From positions 1-51,272 of the forward strand of contig CALDSV010000001.1 of assembly GCA_937924475.1 (NCBI GenBank): a DNA stretch of 51,272 nt. The letters are read 5' to 3'. The notes beneath the pieces are model-generated. The model did no database searches and was not told the DNA's origin. It worked only from the letters and a program-made list of their open reading frames with translations. The DNA is from an uncultured bacterium (lineage in GTDB: Bacteria > Nitrospirota > Thermodesulfovibrionia > Thermodesulfovibrionales > Thermodesulfovibrionaceae). Each line of letters starts with the position of its first letter. Position 1 is the stretch's first letter. Positions 1 to 8,513 of this stretch are shown one piece after another. A program made the translations under genes and the position numbers.

Positions 1-273
1 TAATGCTCCCACTGGACATATGCTAACACAAGCAGGGTCACCACAATGCATACAACGATGGCTTACAAAAAGCCATCTTACTCCTTTAGCATCAGCATGC
101 TCTATAAATCTAATTCTGTTATAGGTGTTTTCATCAAGGTCTGGTGGATTTTCATGAGTACCATTGTTTTTTGTTTTACTGGCAGGAAGTTGATTCCACT
201 CTTTGCAGGCTACCTGACAAGCTCTGCATCCTATGCATATATCTGGTGTAATTAACAATCCCTTACGTGCCAT
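1..273 (-). CDS. fdhB: Formate dehydrogenase iron-sulfur (beta) subunit, N-terminal part
   Basis: The first 91 residues are visible; the gene runs off the left edge. It is a polyferredoxin of the FdnH/FdhB class that carries electrons from the catalytic subunit. Visible ligands are a CxxCxxCxxxC set at residues 13-23 (CIGCRACQVAC) and the start of a second group (CMHCGDPACVSICP) near residue 75. The ATG at 271-273 follows a strong AGGAGG with a 6-nt spacer and lies 10 nt after the fdhA stop, so the two are cotranscribed. No signal peptide is seen; family members are exported together with the Tat-bearing catalytic subunit. The family is clear, but total length and any membrane anchor cannot be seen. 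Confidence 0.9.
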   Translation of the reverse strand, partial: MARKGLLITPDICIGCRACQVACKEWNQLPASKTKNNGTHENPPDLDENTYNRIRFIEHADAKGVRWLFVSHRCMHCGDPACVSICPVGAL

Positions 274-283
274 GTTTTTCCTC

Positions 284-3200
284 CTATGCCTTCTCTATGT
301 TTACCATGAATGCCTTGGATTCGGGTATCATGGTATTTGCATCACCTATTGTTGGTGTAAGAAGATTTGCACTGTCTCCACCTGAACCATCTTCAGGAAA
401 TCTCCATCCAAAATGCCATGGAAGACCTACAATATGTATTGTCTGACCCAATACTTTCATGGGCTGCAGTCTTGGTGTTACTATAGCAATTGCCCAAAGT
501 TTTCCCCTTGCAGAGGATACTATTACTTTGTCTCCGCTTTTAATCCCCTTTTCTTTTGCAAGAACTGGATCTATTTCTGCAAACATTTGAGGTTCAAGCT
601 CACGGAGCCAGTCAGTATGTCTTGTCATAACTCCTGTCTGCCAATGTTCAGTTACTCTGTAAGTAGTTCCAACATAAGGATATCTTGTATCACAGAAAAC
701 AAAGACATCCTCTTCAGTATCAAAAAGTTTCACTGTTGGATTAATTCTGTGTTTCTTATATAGAGGATTTTCCTGGAATGGACACTCCAGAGGTTCATAA
801 TGAGTTGGGAATGGTCCATCAGCTAAACCAGGTCCGAAGATGGCTCCCACACCGAGAGGTTTCATGATGAATGGAAGTTTTCCACCTTCTAAAGCAAGAG
901 GTGGAGCTGGTCCATCAGGTACATCTCCTACCCATTTCTTGTTGGCAGCATCCCATTTAATTACTGCTCTCTTTGGATCCCATGGATTGCCCTGAGGATC
1001 TACACTTGCTCTGTTATAAATAATTCTTCTATTTACAGGCCAGGACCATGCCCAGTTGGGGAATAAAGCTAATCCTGTAGGATCTTCTTTTCCTCTTCTT
1101 GCCATCATGTTTCCTGCCTCAGTATAACTACCACTATAAATCCAGTTTCCGCAAGCAGTACTTCCATCATCTCTTAAGTAAACAAAACTTGGAACCTGCT
1201 GACCTTTTTTATAAGCTTTTTTATCAACAGGATGTTCAGGTATGTCTGTAGTAAAATAGCCGTTTATTTCTTTAGCAACTTTGTGAATGTCTATATGTTT
1301 AATTTTTCCATTCTTGTCAGTCTCTCCATAATTCCAAGTAAGATTGATTATGGGTTCTGGAAATGCTCCTTTTTCTTTTTCATATAACTTTTTAACTCTA
1401 AAGTATAATTCATTCATAATCTCCGCATCCGGCATAGATTTACCATAAGGCTCAACTGCTTTATATCTCCATTGTGCTATTCTGCCAGAATTCGTAATGC
1501 TTCCTTCCTTTTCCACTGAGGAAGCACAGGGAAGCAGAAATACTTCTGTTTTAATCTTCTTTGGATCCATTTGTGGTCCACGCCAGAAGGAAGCAGTCTC
1601 ATTATCCCACAGATTTACACAAACAAGCCATTCAAGTTTGGCAAGAGCCTTTCTTGTTTTGTTTGAGTTTGCACCAGAACAGGCTGGATTCTGTCCCCAA
1701 GCAAAGAATCCTTTAATCTTACCCTTGTACATCTGATCAAAAATCATAAGCCAGGAACAGTTCTGCCCATCATCTCTCCTTGGTAAATAACTATAACAGA
1801 AATCATTCTCCTTTGTAGCTTTATCTCCGTACAAGGCCTTTAGATAACTGACTATGTACTTAGGTCTATTAGACAACCAGTTTACACTCTTTGGCTCTTT
1901 TGTTTTAGGTGTGTACTTTTCAATATAGGTCTTAAGATCTACATCACTGGCAACAGGAGTTGGATTGTATCCTGTTAAGATATGGAATAGAAGTCCTGCA
2001 TCTGTGGCACCCTGAACATTAGACTCACCTCTAAGGGCATTAACTCCTCCTCCTGCCATGCCCACATTACCGAGTAGAAGTTGAATAATTGAGAATACCC
2101 TTACATTTTGTGTACCCACTGTATGCTGTGTCCACCCCATGGCATAACATTCTGTCATTACTTTGTCTGGTTTGCCTGTGGAAGCAAGAATCTTATAACA
2201 TTCTTCAATTTTATCCTTAGGAGCTCCAGTTATGTTAGAGACAGCCTCAATGGTATATCTTGAGTATTGTCTCTTCAAAAGTTGAAATACACAATTAGGA
2301 TGCTGCAGTGATGGATCCTTTTTAGGAACGCCATTTTCATCAAGTTGATATTTCCAAGTGGATTTATCATAAGCTCTCTTTTTCTCATCGTAACCAGAGA
2401 ATACTCCGTCTAATTCATCAGGAAGTTTAAAGTTAGGATCAACCAGAAAAGATGCGTCAGTATAGTTAAGAACATAATCTTTAAAGTATAAGTTGTTGTC
2501 AATTATATACTTTATTAGTCCACCTAAAAATACAATATCTGTTCCAGAACGGATCGGAACATAGAGATCTGCTTTTGCAGCAGTTCTTGTGAATTTAGGA
2601 TCAACAACAACAAGCTTAGCACCTCTTTCTTCTTTTGCTCTCATTATCCACTTCATGGCAATAGGATGATTTTCTGCTGGATTACCACCCATTATGAGAA
2701 TTACATCAGCATTTTTAAGGTCGTTAAATTGATTGGTCATTGCTCCTCTACCAAACGACTCTGCCAGAGCCGCTACAGTAGGGGAGTGTCATATACGGGC
2801 CTGATGTTCAATATAAACAAGGCCCCAAGAACGCATTAATTTTTGTAGAAGATAACATTCCTCATTATCAAGGGCAGCTGAACCCACATGGGCAATGGCA
2901 TCAATTCTATTTACCGTTTGCCCTTTGTCATTCTTGGTAATAAAATATTTGTCTCTTGTTGTTTTAACAAGTTTTGCAATTTTGTCTAAAGCTTCTTCCC
3001 ATGATATCTTTTTCCACTGTGTAGCTCCAGGTGCTCTGTAAAGGGGCTGAGTTACTCTATAAGGATTATTTGCCATTTGATAAATTGAAGCACCTTTTGG
3101 ACAAAGGGCTCCTTCATTAATAGGACTATCAGGGTCACCCTCTGTGTTAATAACCTTACCATCTTTCACAGAAACAATAATACTACACCCTACAGAACAG

Positions 3201-3346
3201 TAAGGACACACTGTAGTTGTCTCCTTAGCGCCTTTTGTTCTCAGTTCAGCGGCATATGCCTTTACTGGATCAAGATTAAGGCCAATAGAACTGAGAAGCA
3301 AAGCGCCTGTGGAGAGCTTCAAGAAACTTCGCCTTGTCAACTCCAT
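284..3346 (-). CDS. fdhA: Formate dehydrogenase catalytic subunit, selenoprotein (UGA = Sec186)
   Basis: Molybdopterin (Mo or W) formate dehydrogenase alpha subunit of 1020 residues, oxidising formate to CO2 in the periplasm. An N-terminal twin-arginine signal (TRRSFLK, residues 4-10) precedes a 4Fe-4S site with C47, C50, C54 and C82. An in-frame TGA at 2789-2791 lies in the context HQARI-U-HSPTVA, which is the conserved selenocysteine site of the FdnG/FdhA family. The frame continues unbroken for 834 more codons, and full length is close to that of FdnG (about 1015). A stem-loop just after the TGA could be the SECIS element. The ATG at 3346 has a GGAGG 6 nt upstream. fdhB follows after 10 nt. 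A naive caller would split this into a 185-residue and an 818-residue ORF. Translation needs SelA-D, which are not in this window. Confidence 0.96.
2757..2771 (-). other. Candidate bacterial SECIS stem-loop in fdhA
   Basis: Read on the minus strand, GGCTCT-GGC-AGAGTC forms a 6-bp stem (one G-U pair) with a 3-nt loop, beginning 17 nt after the TGA. Bacterial SECIS hairpins lie directly downstream of the Sec codon inside the reading frame and bind SelB. Position fits, although the apical loop is a few nt further from the UGA than in E. coli fdhF. The hairpin is seen directly; its role is inferred. Confidence 0.6.
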
Positions 3347-3375
3347 AGAAACTCCTCCTTTTTAGTTTTTTTCAT

Positions 3376-3417
3376 AAAAAGAGGATGTTTTGAGGTTACA
3401 TACCTCAAAAACATCCC
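3376..3417 (-). terminator. Intrinsic terminator-like hairpin before fdhA
   Basis: On the minus strand a long inverted repeat (arms GATGTTTTTGAGGT and ACCTCAAAACATC, one-base bulge, loop of about 4 nt) is followed directly by a short T run (3376-3380). It lies 141 nt after the stop of the sigma54 regulator gene and 30 nt before the fdhA ATG. It may end the long upstream operon, or act as a conditional terminator in the fdhA leader. The room left between it and fdhA is too short for a full promoter plus ribosome site, which favours the second role or partial read-through. Confidence 0.65.
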
Positions 3418-3424
3418 CGCATCA

Positions 3425-3466
3425 CCGATTAAAATTTTTTGGGGGCAGTATGGAAAATTTAATCGG
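3425..3466 (-). promoter_or_regulatory. Conspicuous stem-loop in the fdhA leader
   Basis: On the minus strand CCGATTAAATTTT and AAAATTTTAATCGG form a 13-bp stem with one bulged base and a loop of about 15 nt containing CTGCCCCC. The loop C run could pair with the GCGGGG just after the stem (3415-3420), which also begins the terminator hairpin. That gives a possible pseudoknot or antiterminator arrangement. No known riboswitch class was recognised. Confidence 0.5.
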
Positions 3467-3485
3467 CTCATCTAAATTTTCTATA

Positions 3486-3501
3486 ATCAATTTCCATACC
3501 A
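3486..3501 (-). promoter_or_regulatory. Weak sigma54-type promoter candidate for fdhAB
   Basis: The minus strand reads TGGTATGGAAATTGAT. This keeps the GG-N10-G spacing of a -24/-12 element but has A instead of the nearly invariant C at -12. It would start transcription about 10 nt before the leader stem-loop. The neighbouring regulator is a sigma54 activator, which is why the site is worth noting, but the match is imperfect. Confidence 0.25.
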
Positions 3502-3558
3502 TAGATTTTTTCAATAAGTTCAGAGAATTATCTTATTAGAGGGGTGAAAAAAAATTTG

Positions 3559-5007
3559 CTAATTCTGAGATTTGTAAAAATTTATTTCAGGGGTCGGTAA
3601 TTTCTTTAATCTTTTATTTAAAGCCTGTCTTGTTATCCCAAGCATTGTTGCTGCAATACCCTGATTTCCTTTTGACCTTCTAAGGGCTTCGCTGATTAGC
3701 AAATTTTCCATTTCTTTTAAAGTTGGTAATTTCTCAGGGAATCTCATTTGAATGTAAAATTTAACAATCTCGCTCTTCAAATTATTGTCTATTGAATTAC
3801 TAATGTCTATCATATCTTTGAATATATCTAATGATAAAAATTGAGAAGAACACCTTGCAACAGCGTCATATATCATCATTTTTAATTCTCTAATATTACC
3901 GGGGAAATCATAGTTCATTAAAAGTATTAGTAATTCTGTAGGATATTTAGGTGCTTTCTTTCCTAAGGAATTAGCTGACTCTGAAATAAAATGTTCTACC
4001 AAGAGTGGTATATCGTCTTTTCTCTCTCTGAGGGGAGGTAAATGAATGTGATGAGCTTTTAGTCTAAAAAATAGGTCCTTTCTGAATTTTCCCTTTTTAA
4101 CTAATTCATGGATATCCTGATTTGTTGCCACGATAATTCTTGCATCAGTAGATTTTGGCAAGTCAGAACCAAGAGGATAGTAAACTCTCTCTTGAAGGAC
4201 TCGGAGGAGTTTAAGTTGAGAAGCTTCAGTAATATCACCTATTTCATCAAGAAAAAGGGTCCCTTCTTTAGCTTTAGCTATAAGTCCTTCTCTGGGTGAT
4301 ATAGCTCCAGTGAAAGCACCTTTCCTGTGACCAAAAAGCGTATCAGAAAACATAGTATCCTCAAGACCTGCCACATTTACTGCAACAAAATCTCCCCTTT
4401 TACCGCTAACTTTATGTATTGCTCGAGCAATTAACTCCTTGCCTGTGCCTGTCTCCCCTGTTATTAAAATAGGCTGTTCTGTTTTTGATATTACCTCTAT
4501 GTATTTAAATATTCCTCTCATTTTTTGGTTAATGGTAATTATTTCAGAAAAGGCTTCTTCATATTCCAATTTGTCTTCAATGAGTCTGTGTTTTAATCCT
4601 TTGATCTCCTCTTTAAGTCGATTCATTTCGAGAACTTTCTTTATAGAAGCAATGATCTTATTTTTTTCGATTGGTTTGACAAGATAATCACAGGCTCCCA
4701 TTTTAATACATTCTACTGCTGTATCTATTTCTTTTATTGCCGTGATTATTATTATGGGTACTTCCGGATATTCTAAAGTTAAAAACTTAAGGAGTTCGAA
4801 ACCTGAAATAAAAGGCATAGATAAATCTAACAAAATTAGAGAAAAGGACCTTTCTCTGAGTAATATTGGAAGTTCTCTGGGATCTTCAATGAGTGTAATG
4901 TCTTTTATCCCTGCTTGTTTTAACATAATTGAATAGGTGTAGAGGGCTTCTTTTTCGTCATCAACTATAGCAACGCTATAATTAAAATTATCCACTTTCA
5001 GGCTCAT
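3559..5007 (-). CDS. Sigma54-dependent response regulator (NtrC family)
   Basis: A 482-residue activator with three domains in order. The receiver (about 10-125) has an acidic pair at D16/D17 and phospho-acceptor D61. The AAA+ domain (about 160-390) has Walker A GETGTGKE, the GAFTGA loop that contacts sigma54 and Walker B LFLDEIGD. A Fis-type helix-turn-helix lies near residues 440-470 (GNQGIAATMLGITRQALNKR). The start overlaps the 3' end of the histidine kinase gene by 20 nt, so the two are a translationally coupled pair. It is the last gene of the run that begins with mlaE. The target is unknown; fdhAB, directly downstream on the same strand, is the nearest candidate. Family assignment is firm, and no specific symbol is justified. 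Confidence 0.94.
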   Translation of the reverse strand: MSLKVDNFNYSVAIVDDEKEALYTYSIMLKQAGIKDITLIEDPRELPILLRERSFSLILLDLSMPFISGFELLKFLTLEYPEVPIIIITAIKEIDTAVECIKMGACDYLVKPIEKNKIIASIKKVLEMNRLKEEIKGLKHRLIEDKLEYEEAFSEIITINQKMRGIFKYIEVISKTEQPILITGETGTGKELIARAIHKVSGKRGDFVAVNVAGLEDTMFSDTLFGHRKGAFTGAISPREGLIAKAKEGTLFLDEIGDITEASQLKLLRVLQERVYYPLGSDLPKSTDARIIVATNQDIHELVKKGKFRKDLFFRLKAHHIHLPPLRERKDDIPLLVEHFISESANSLGKKAPKYPTELLILLMNYDFPGNIRELKMMIYDAVARCSSQFLSLDIFKDMIDISNSIDNNLKSEIVKFYIQMRFPEKLPTLKEMENLLISEALRRSKGNQGIAATMLGITRQALNKRLKKLPTPEINFYKSQN

Positions 5008-6145
5008 AAGGTAAATAAATTTTTATATTAGTACCTTTATTTTCTTCTGAGTTTACAATTATTTCACCACCAAATTCATCAATTATAGATTTTGCTAAAT
5101 AAAGTCCCAGACCTGATCCACCTGTGGAATACTTTGTTGAGAAAAATGGTTCAAAAATATAGGGCATTATACTTTTTGGAATTCCTACTCCTTCATCTTT
5201 AATCTCTATCAAAACTCTATTTCCTTGTCGAGCTGTTACTATGTGGACACCTCGATTTCTATTAGGCAAGGCCTGAAGGGAGTTTATTAATAAATTTATT
5301 AAAACTTGTTCAAACTTTTGTAAGTTTACTTTTATTTTAGGTAAAGATTCCTGTAAGGAAAGGTCAAAATTTTCAGTATAAAGAAATATCTGATGATTTA
5401 AGATATTTACCACTTTTTTTATGATTTCATTAACATCAATAATTGAAGAAGTTGATTTAAGTCCCTCTTTTATGTAGTCTCTAAAGTTGTCTATTGTTTG
5501 ATTTATTCTGTTCATCCCCTCTAATACAGATACCATTAGCCTCGGAATTATTTTGTCAATTTCTGTGGACAATACTCCTCCTAAAATAAATTCTCCATTT
5601 TCCTTTTCATATTCTTTGATTAGATTAAAAATATCGTTCCAAATAGGAAATAAAATTCTTAAATTATTGGACATAAAATTGCAAATATTATTAATTTCAT
5701 GGTAAATACTTGATGTAACAAGATCTATAGATTTCAATTTATCTTGAAATATAAGATGAGCATTTTTTCTTCTTTTTTCCTCTTTCTGTTTGATTTCATT
5801 AGTGATATCCCTGAAAGTTAAAATAATAAATCTGTTTTCTCCATCAGCTATGGGATAGAGATTAAATAATAAAATTCCACTTTCTCCTTCCCTTTTCTGA
5901 AAACTAATCACTCTGTTTTCTTCCACTTGGTGGCAATCTCTTATAAGCTTTATTAAATTAAGGTATTCTTCTTCTTTAAATATTTTTGAAAAATCTAAAG
6001 ATTTATCGAAAAAATCTCTTGCTTTTTCGTTTAAATATAGAATTTCATAGCGCTCTGGTTCATAAACAATTAAAGGATCAACATAGTTCTCAATAAATTT
6101 TAAAAAAATCTCTCCAAATTTTGTTTCACTTTGAAATAATCTCAT
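4988..6145 (-). CDS. PAS-containing sensor histidine kinase
   Basis: A 385-residue kinase without obvious membrane segments, so probably cytoplasmic. A PAS-like region occupies about residues 15-120, followed by a charged linker and the dimerisation/phosphotransfer helix with H149 (SSIYHEINN). The catalytic ATPase domain has an N box (NLLINSLQAL), G1 (DEGVGIP), F box (FEPFFSTK) and G2 (GGSGLGLYLAK). The H-box reads HEINN, as in the NtrB/HPK4-like group that typically pairs with NtrC-type regulators. The ATG overlaps the purM stop by 4 nt, and the 3' end overlaps the regulator start. The signal it senses cannot be read from the sequence. Confidence 0.92.
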   Translation of the reverse strand: MRLFQSETKFGEIFLKFIENYVDPLIVYEPERYEILYLNEKARDFFDKSLDFSKIFKEEEYLNLIKLIRDCHQVEENRVISFQKREGESGILLFNLYPIADGENRFIILTFRDITNEIKQKEEKRRKNAHLIFQDKLKSIDLVTSSIYHEINNICNFMSNNLRILFPIWNDIFNLIKEYEKENGEFILGGVLSTEIDKIIPRLMVSVLEGMNRINQTIDNFRDYIKEGLKSTSSIIDVNEIIKKVVNILNHQIFLYTENFDLSLQESLPKIKVNLQKFEQVLINLLINSLQALPNRNRGVHIVTARQGNRVLIEIKDEGVGIPKSIMPYIFEPFFSTKYSTGGSGLGLYLAKSIIDEFGGEIIVNSEENKGTNIKIYLPYEPESG

Positions 6146-7170
6146 TTTAAAATTACTTTCTCTTTGCCTTTAATAATTTCACCGATTATATAAGCTTTAT
6201 AACCCTTTCTCCTCAAAATACTAATTGCCCGCTTTACATCTTTATTACTTATTATAAAAATATAACCTATTCCCATATTGAAAACTTTGTACATCTCTGA
6301 TTCTTCAATTTTTCCTATCTTCTGAATTAAGGGGAAAATAGGTGGGAACTGCCAGCTACTCTTATTTATCACAGCTGTTAGACCTGCTGAGAATATTCGA
6401 GGTAAATTTCCCGGAATTCCACCACCAGTAATGTGAGCCATTCCCTTTATTTTTATTTTATCTTTCAGGGCAAAATAAGCTTTAACATATATTTCGGTTG
6501 GTTTAAGTAATTCCTCTCCTAAGGTACATTTAAGCTCAGGTATGTAATGGTCAATACCAAATTTACCAATATCAAATAGAACTTTTCTTACAAGGGAAAA
6601 ACCATTACTATGTAAACCAGATGAAGCCAATCCGATAATTACATCACCTTCCTTTATTTCAGAACCATTTATAATTTTATTCCTTTCCACAACACCCACA
6701 GCAAACCCTGCAAGATCGTATTCATCTTCCTTATAAAATCCCGGAAGTTCTGCTGTTTCGCCTCCTATTAAGGCACATCCTGCCTGTTTACAACCTTCCA
6801 CTATTCCTCTTATAACTTCAGAAGCTTTTTCTGCTTTTAACTTCCCTGTGGCAAAATAATCAAGGAAAAAAAGAGGTTCTGCTCCCAAGGTTAATATATC
6901 ATTCACACACATAGCAACAAGGTCTATACCTACAGTATCATGTTTGTCTGCCATGAATGCTATCTTTAATTTTGTTCCTACACCATCTGTTCCGCTTACA
7001 AGAATAGGATTTTTGTATTTTCTTGTATTTAGCTTGAAAAGTCCTGCAAAAAGCCCGATATCAGTTAATACTTCTTTGCGGAAGGTTGTTTTGACCATAG
7101 GAGAAATCATATTTACAAATCTGTCAGCCTCTTCAATATCGACACCTGCTTTTTTATAAGTAACTGTCAT
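6142..7170 (-). CDS. purM: Phosphoribosylformylglycinamidine cyclo-ligase (AIR synthetase)
   Basis: Converts FGAM to aminoimidazole ribonucleotide with ATP in the fifth step of purine synthesis; cytosolic. At 342 residues it is the usual length. Signature stretches are GTDGVGTKLKIA (about residue 59), GGETAELPGFY, GLASSGLHSNGFSLVR and HITGGGIPGNLPR. The start overlaps the nadC stop by 4 nt, and its own stop overlaps the histidine kinase start by 4 nt, so it sits in the middle of a coupled series. purL, the preceding pathway step, is at the far end of this window on the same strand. Confidence 0.97.
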   Translation of the reverse strand: MTVTYKKAGVDIEEADRFVNMISPMVKTTFRKEVLTDIGLFAGLFKLNTRKYKNPILVSGTDGVGTKLKIAFMADKHDTVGIDLVAMCVNDILTLGAEPLFFLDYFATGKLKAEKASEVIRGIVEGCKQAGCALIGGETAELPGFYKEDEYDLAGFAVGVVERNKIINGSEIKEGDVIIGLASSGLHSNGFSLVRKVLFDIGKFGIDHYIPELKCTLGEELLKPTEIYVKAYFALKDKIKIKGMAHITGGGIPGNLPRIFSAGLTAVINKSSWQFPPIFPLIQKIGKIEESEMYKVFNMGIGYIFIISNKDVKRAISILRRKGYKAYIIGEIIKGKEKVILK

Positions 7171-8024
7171 AACACCTCCTTAATTTTCATGCTTATATCA
7201 ACAGCCTTTGCAGAATGAGTCAGAGCTCCTATTGATATAAAATCTACTCCAGTGGAAGCTATTTCCCTTACATTTAAGAGATTTACTCCTCCTGAAGCTT
7301 CAAGAAGTACTTTACCTTTTGCTATTTTTACTGCCTTTTTCAAGGTTTCAATATCCATGTTATCCAGCATTACAATATCTGCTCCAGATTCAACGGCTTC
7401 TTTAAGTTCGTCAAGATTTTTAACTTCAATCTCTATTTTTTGATGGATGTTGCTTTTCTTTACTCTTTCTATTGCCTGCCTTACAGAGCCTGCGATTTTA
7501 ATGTGATTGTCTTTTATCAAAATTGCATCATACAGAGCAAAGCGATGATTAAAGCCTCCTCCAATTTTAACTGCATATTTTTCCATAAATCTCAATCCTG
7601 GAGTTGTTTTTCGAGTATCAAGGATTTTTACTTCTAAGCCTTCTACTTTTTTTACAAACTCTGATGTTAGGGTGGCAATTCCTGAAAGCCTTTGAAGAAT
7701 GTTAAGGGCAATTCTTTCTCCTGCAAGAATTAGCATTGCCTCTCCCTTTATTTCAGCAATTATTGTACCCTTATTGATAAAATCTCCATCTTTACGGTGC
7801 TCAGTAAAATTAAGCTTTTCTTCAGGAACATGAAAATGTTCTGCCAACAGATTAAAAAATCTCCTGATGAATGGCATACCTGCCAGAAGAAAGTCTTCTT
7901 TTCCTATTATTTGAGCTACTGCATAAGATTTTGGAGGAATTACTAATTGAGATGTTATATCTCCATATCCCACATCTTCTTTAATAGCAAGTTTGAAAAT
8001 ATCATCAATAAAGAGGGTAAACAT
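7167..8024 (-). CDS. nadC: Nicotinate-nucleotide pyrophosphorylase (quinolinate phosphoribosyltransferase)
   Basis: Makes nicotinate mononucleotide from quinolinate and PRPP in de novo NAD synthesis. It has 285 residues, typical for the family. Recognisable motifs are DTRKTTPGLRFMEKYAVKIGG (about residues 136-156), HRFALYDAILIKDNHI and the C-terminal barrel stretch ASGGVNLLNVREIASTGVDFISIGA (split here only for naming). The start overlaps the last base of the preceding gene, and the stop overlaps purM. nadB, which supplies iminoaspartate to the same pathway, lies in a different operon at 21024-22607. Confidence 0.97.
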   Translation of the reverse strand: MFTLFIDDIFKLAIKEDVGYGDITSQLVIPPKSYAVAQIIGKEDFLLAGMPFIRRFFNLLAEHFHVPEEKLNFTEHRKDGDFINKGTIIAEIKGEAMLILAGERIALNILQRLSGIATLTSEFVKKVEGLEVKILDTRKTTPGLRFMEKYAVKIGGGFNHRFALYDAILIKDNHIKIAGSVRQAIERVKKSNIHQKIEIEVKNLDELKEAVESGADIVMLDNMDIETLKKAVKIAKGKVLLEASGGVNLLNVREIASTGVDFISIGALTHSAKAVDISMKIKEVL

Positions 8025-8503
8025 TATTTCTTAAGAAAAAGCCTAAGAAGTCCAAAAATTCCCCCTGCCACAGCTGTTACTGCAAGGGCACTTTTCCAAT
8101 CAAAGAGAGTTGTAATATTTCCTTCTATGTTTTTACCCACTACTATAAAAGCAGCTGAATTCTCTGCTTTAATATTGCTTCCCATTAAAACTCCTACAGC
8201 CGATTTCTCAATAGTGGAGTCTTCTTTCCCCATGGCTATTGGACAAAGAGAGAAATTTATATGGGCTTTTTCTCCCATGGAGATTCCGCTAACGCATTGA
8301 TTCATATTTAATTCCTTAGATTTTACAAAACCTACTAATCCTTGAGTCATTTCAGACTTCTCAGAATCAATACTCAAGGTACAAACTTGTTGCATCTCTA
8401 CTTTTCCTGCTTCTATAGCCCTTATAGTACTTTGTTTTACTGTTAAAAATTCTGCCTCCACTATGTCCATATTTTGGCTATCAATTTCTATTTTTTTATC
8501 CAT
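8024..8503 (-). CDS. Membrane-anchored repeat (beta-solenoid-like) protein of unknown function
   Basis: Not recognised as a named family. The 159-residue product contains about seven consecutive 15-16-residue units. Each has alternating hydrophobic positions followed by G/S and a polar turn, for example QQVCTLSIDSEKSEM, TQGLVGFVKSKELNM, NQCVSGISMGEKAHI and ENSAAFIVVGKNIEG. This pattern suggests a small beta-solenoid. A C-terminal hydrophobic helix ending in basic residues (about 138-159, LRLFLKK) looks like a tail anchor. There is no signal peptide, so the repeats probably face the cytoplasm. The start is set at the ATG 8501-8503, preceded by AGGAGG, rather than an upstream in-frame codon at 8530. 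It sits between valS and nadC in a coupled series. The gene is convincing; the function is unknown. Confidence 0.75.
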   Translation of the reverse strand: MDKKIEIDSQNMDIVEAEFLTVKQSTIRAIEAGKVEMQQVCTLSIDSEKSEMTQGLVGFVKSKELNMNQCVSGISMGEKAHINFSLCPIAMGKEDSTIEKSAVGVLMGSNIKAENSAAFIVVGKNIEGNITTLFDWKSALAVTAVAGGIFGLLRLFLKK

Positions 8504-8513
8504 CTCTTTCCTC

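Noticed and set aside
46-255. 69-codon plus-strand ORF
   Set aside because: It is the antisense of the fdhB N-terminus, which has a strong ribosome site and cysteine motifs.
284-3346. Broken or frameshifted fdhA pseudogene made of two ORFs
   Set aside because: The two parts are in the same frame, separated by one TGA in the conserved selenocysteine context, so it is one selenoprotein gene.
3376-3501. Molybdenum cofactor riboswitch before fdhA
   Set aside because: The position is attractive, but I could not match the conserved core of that class, so only an unnamed structured leader is claimed.
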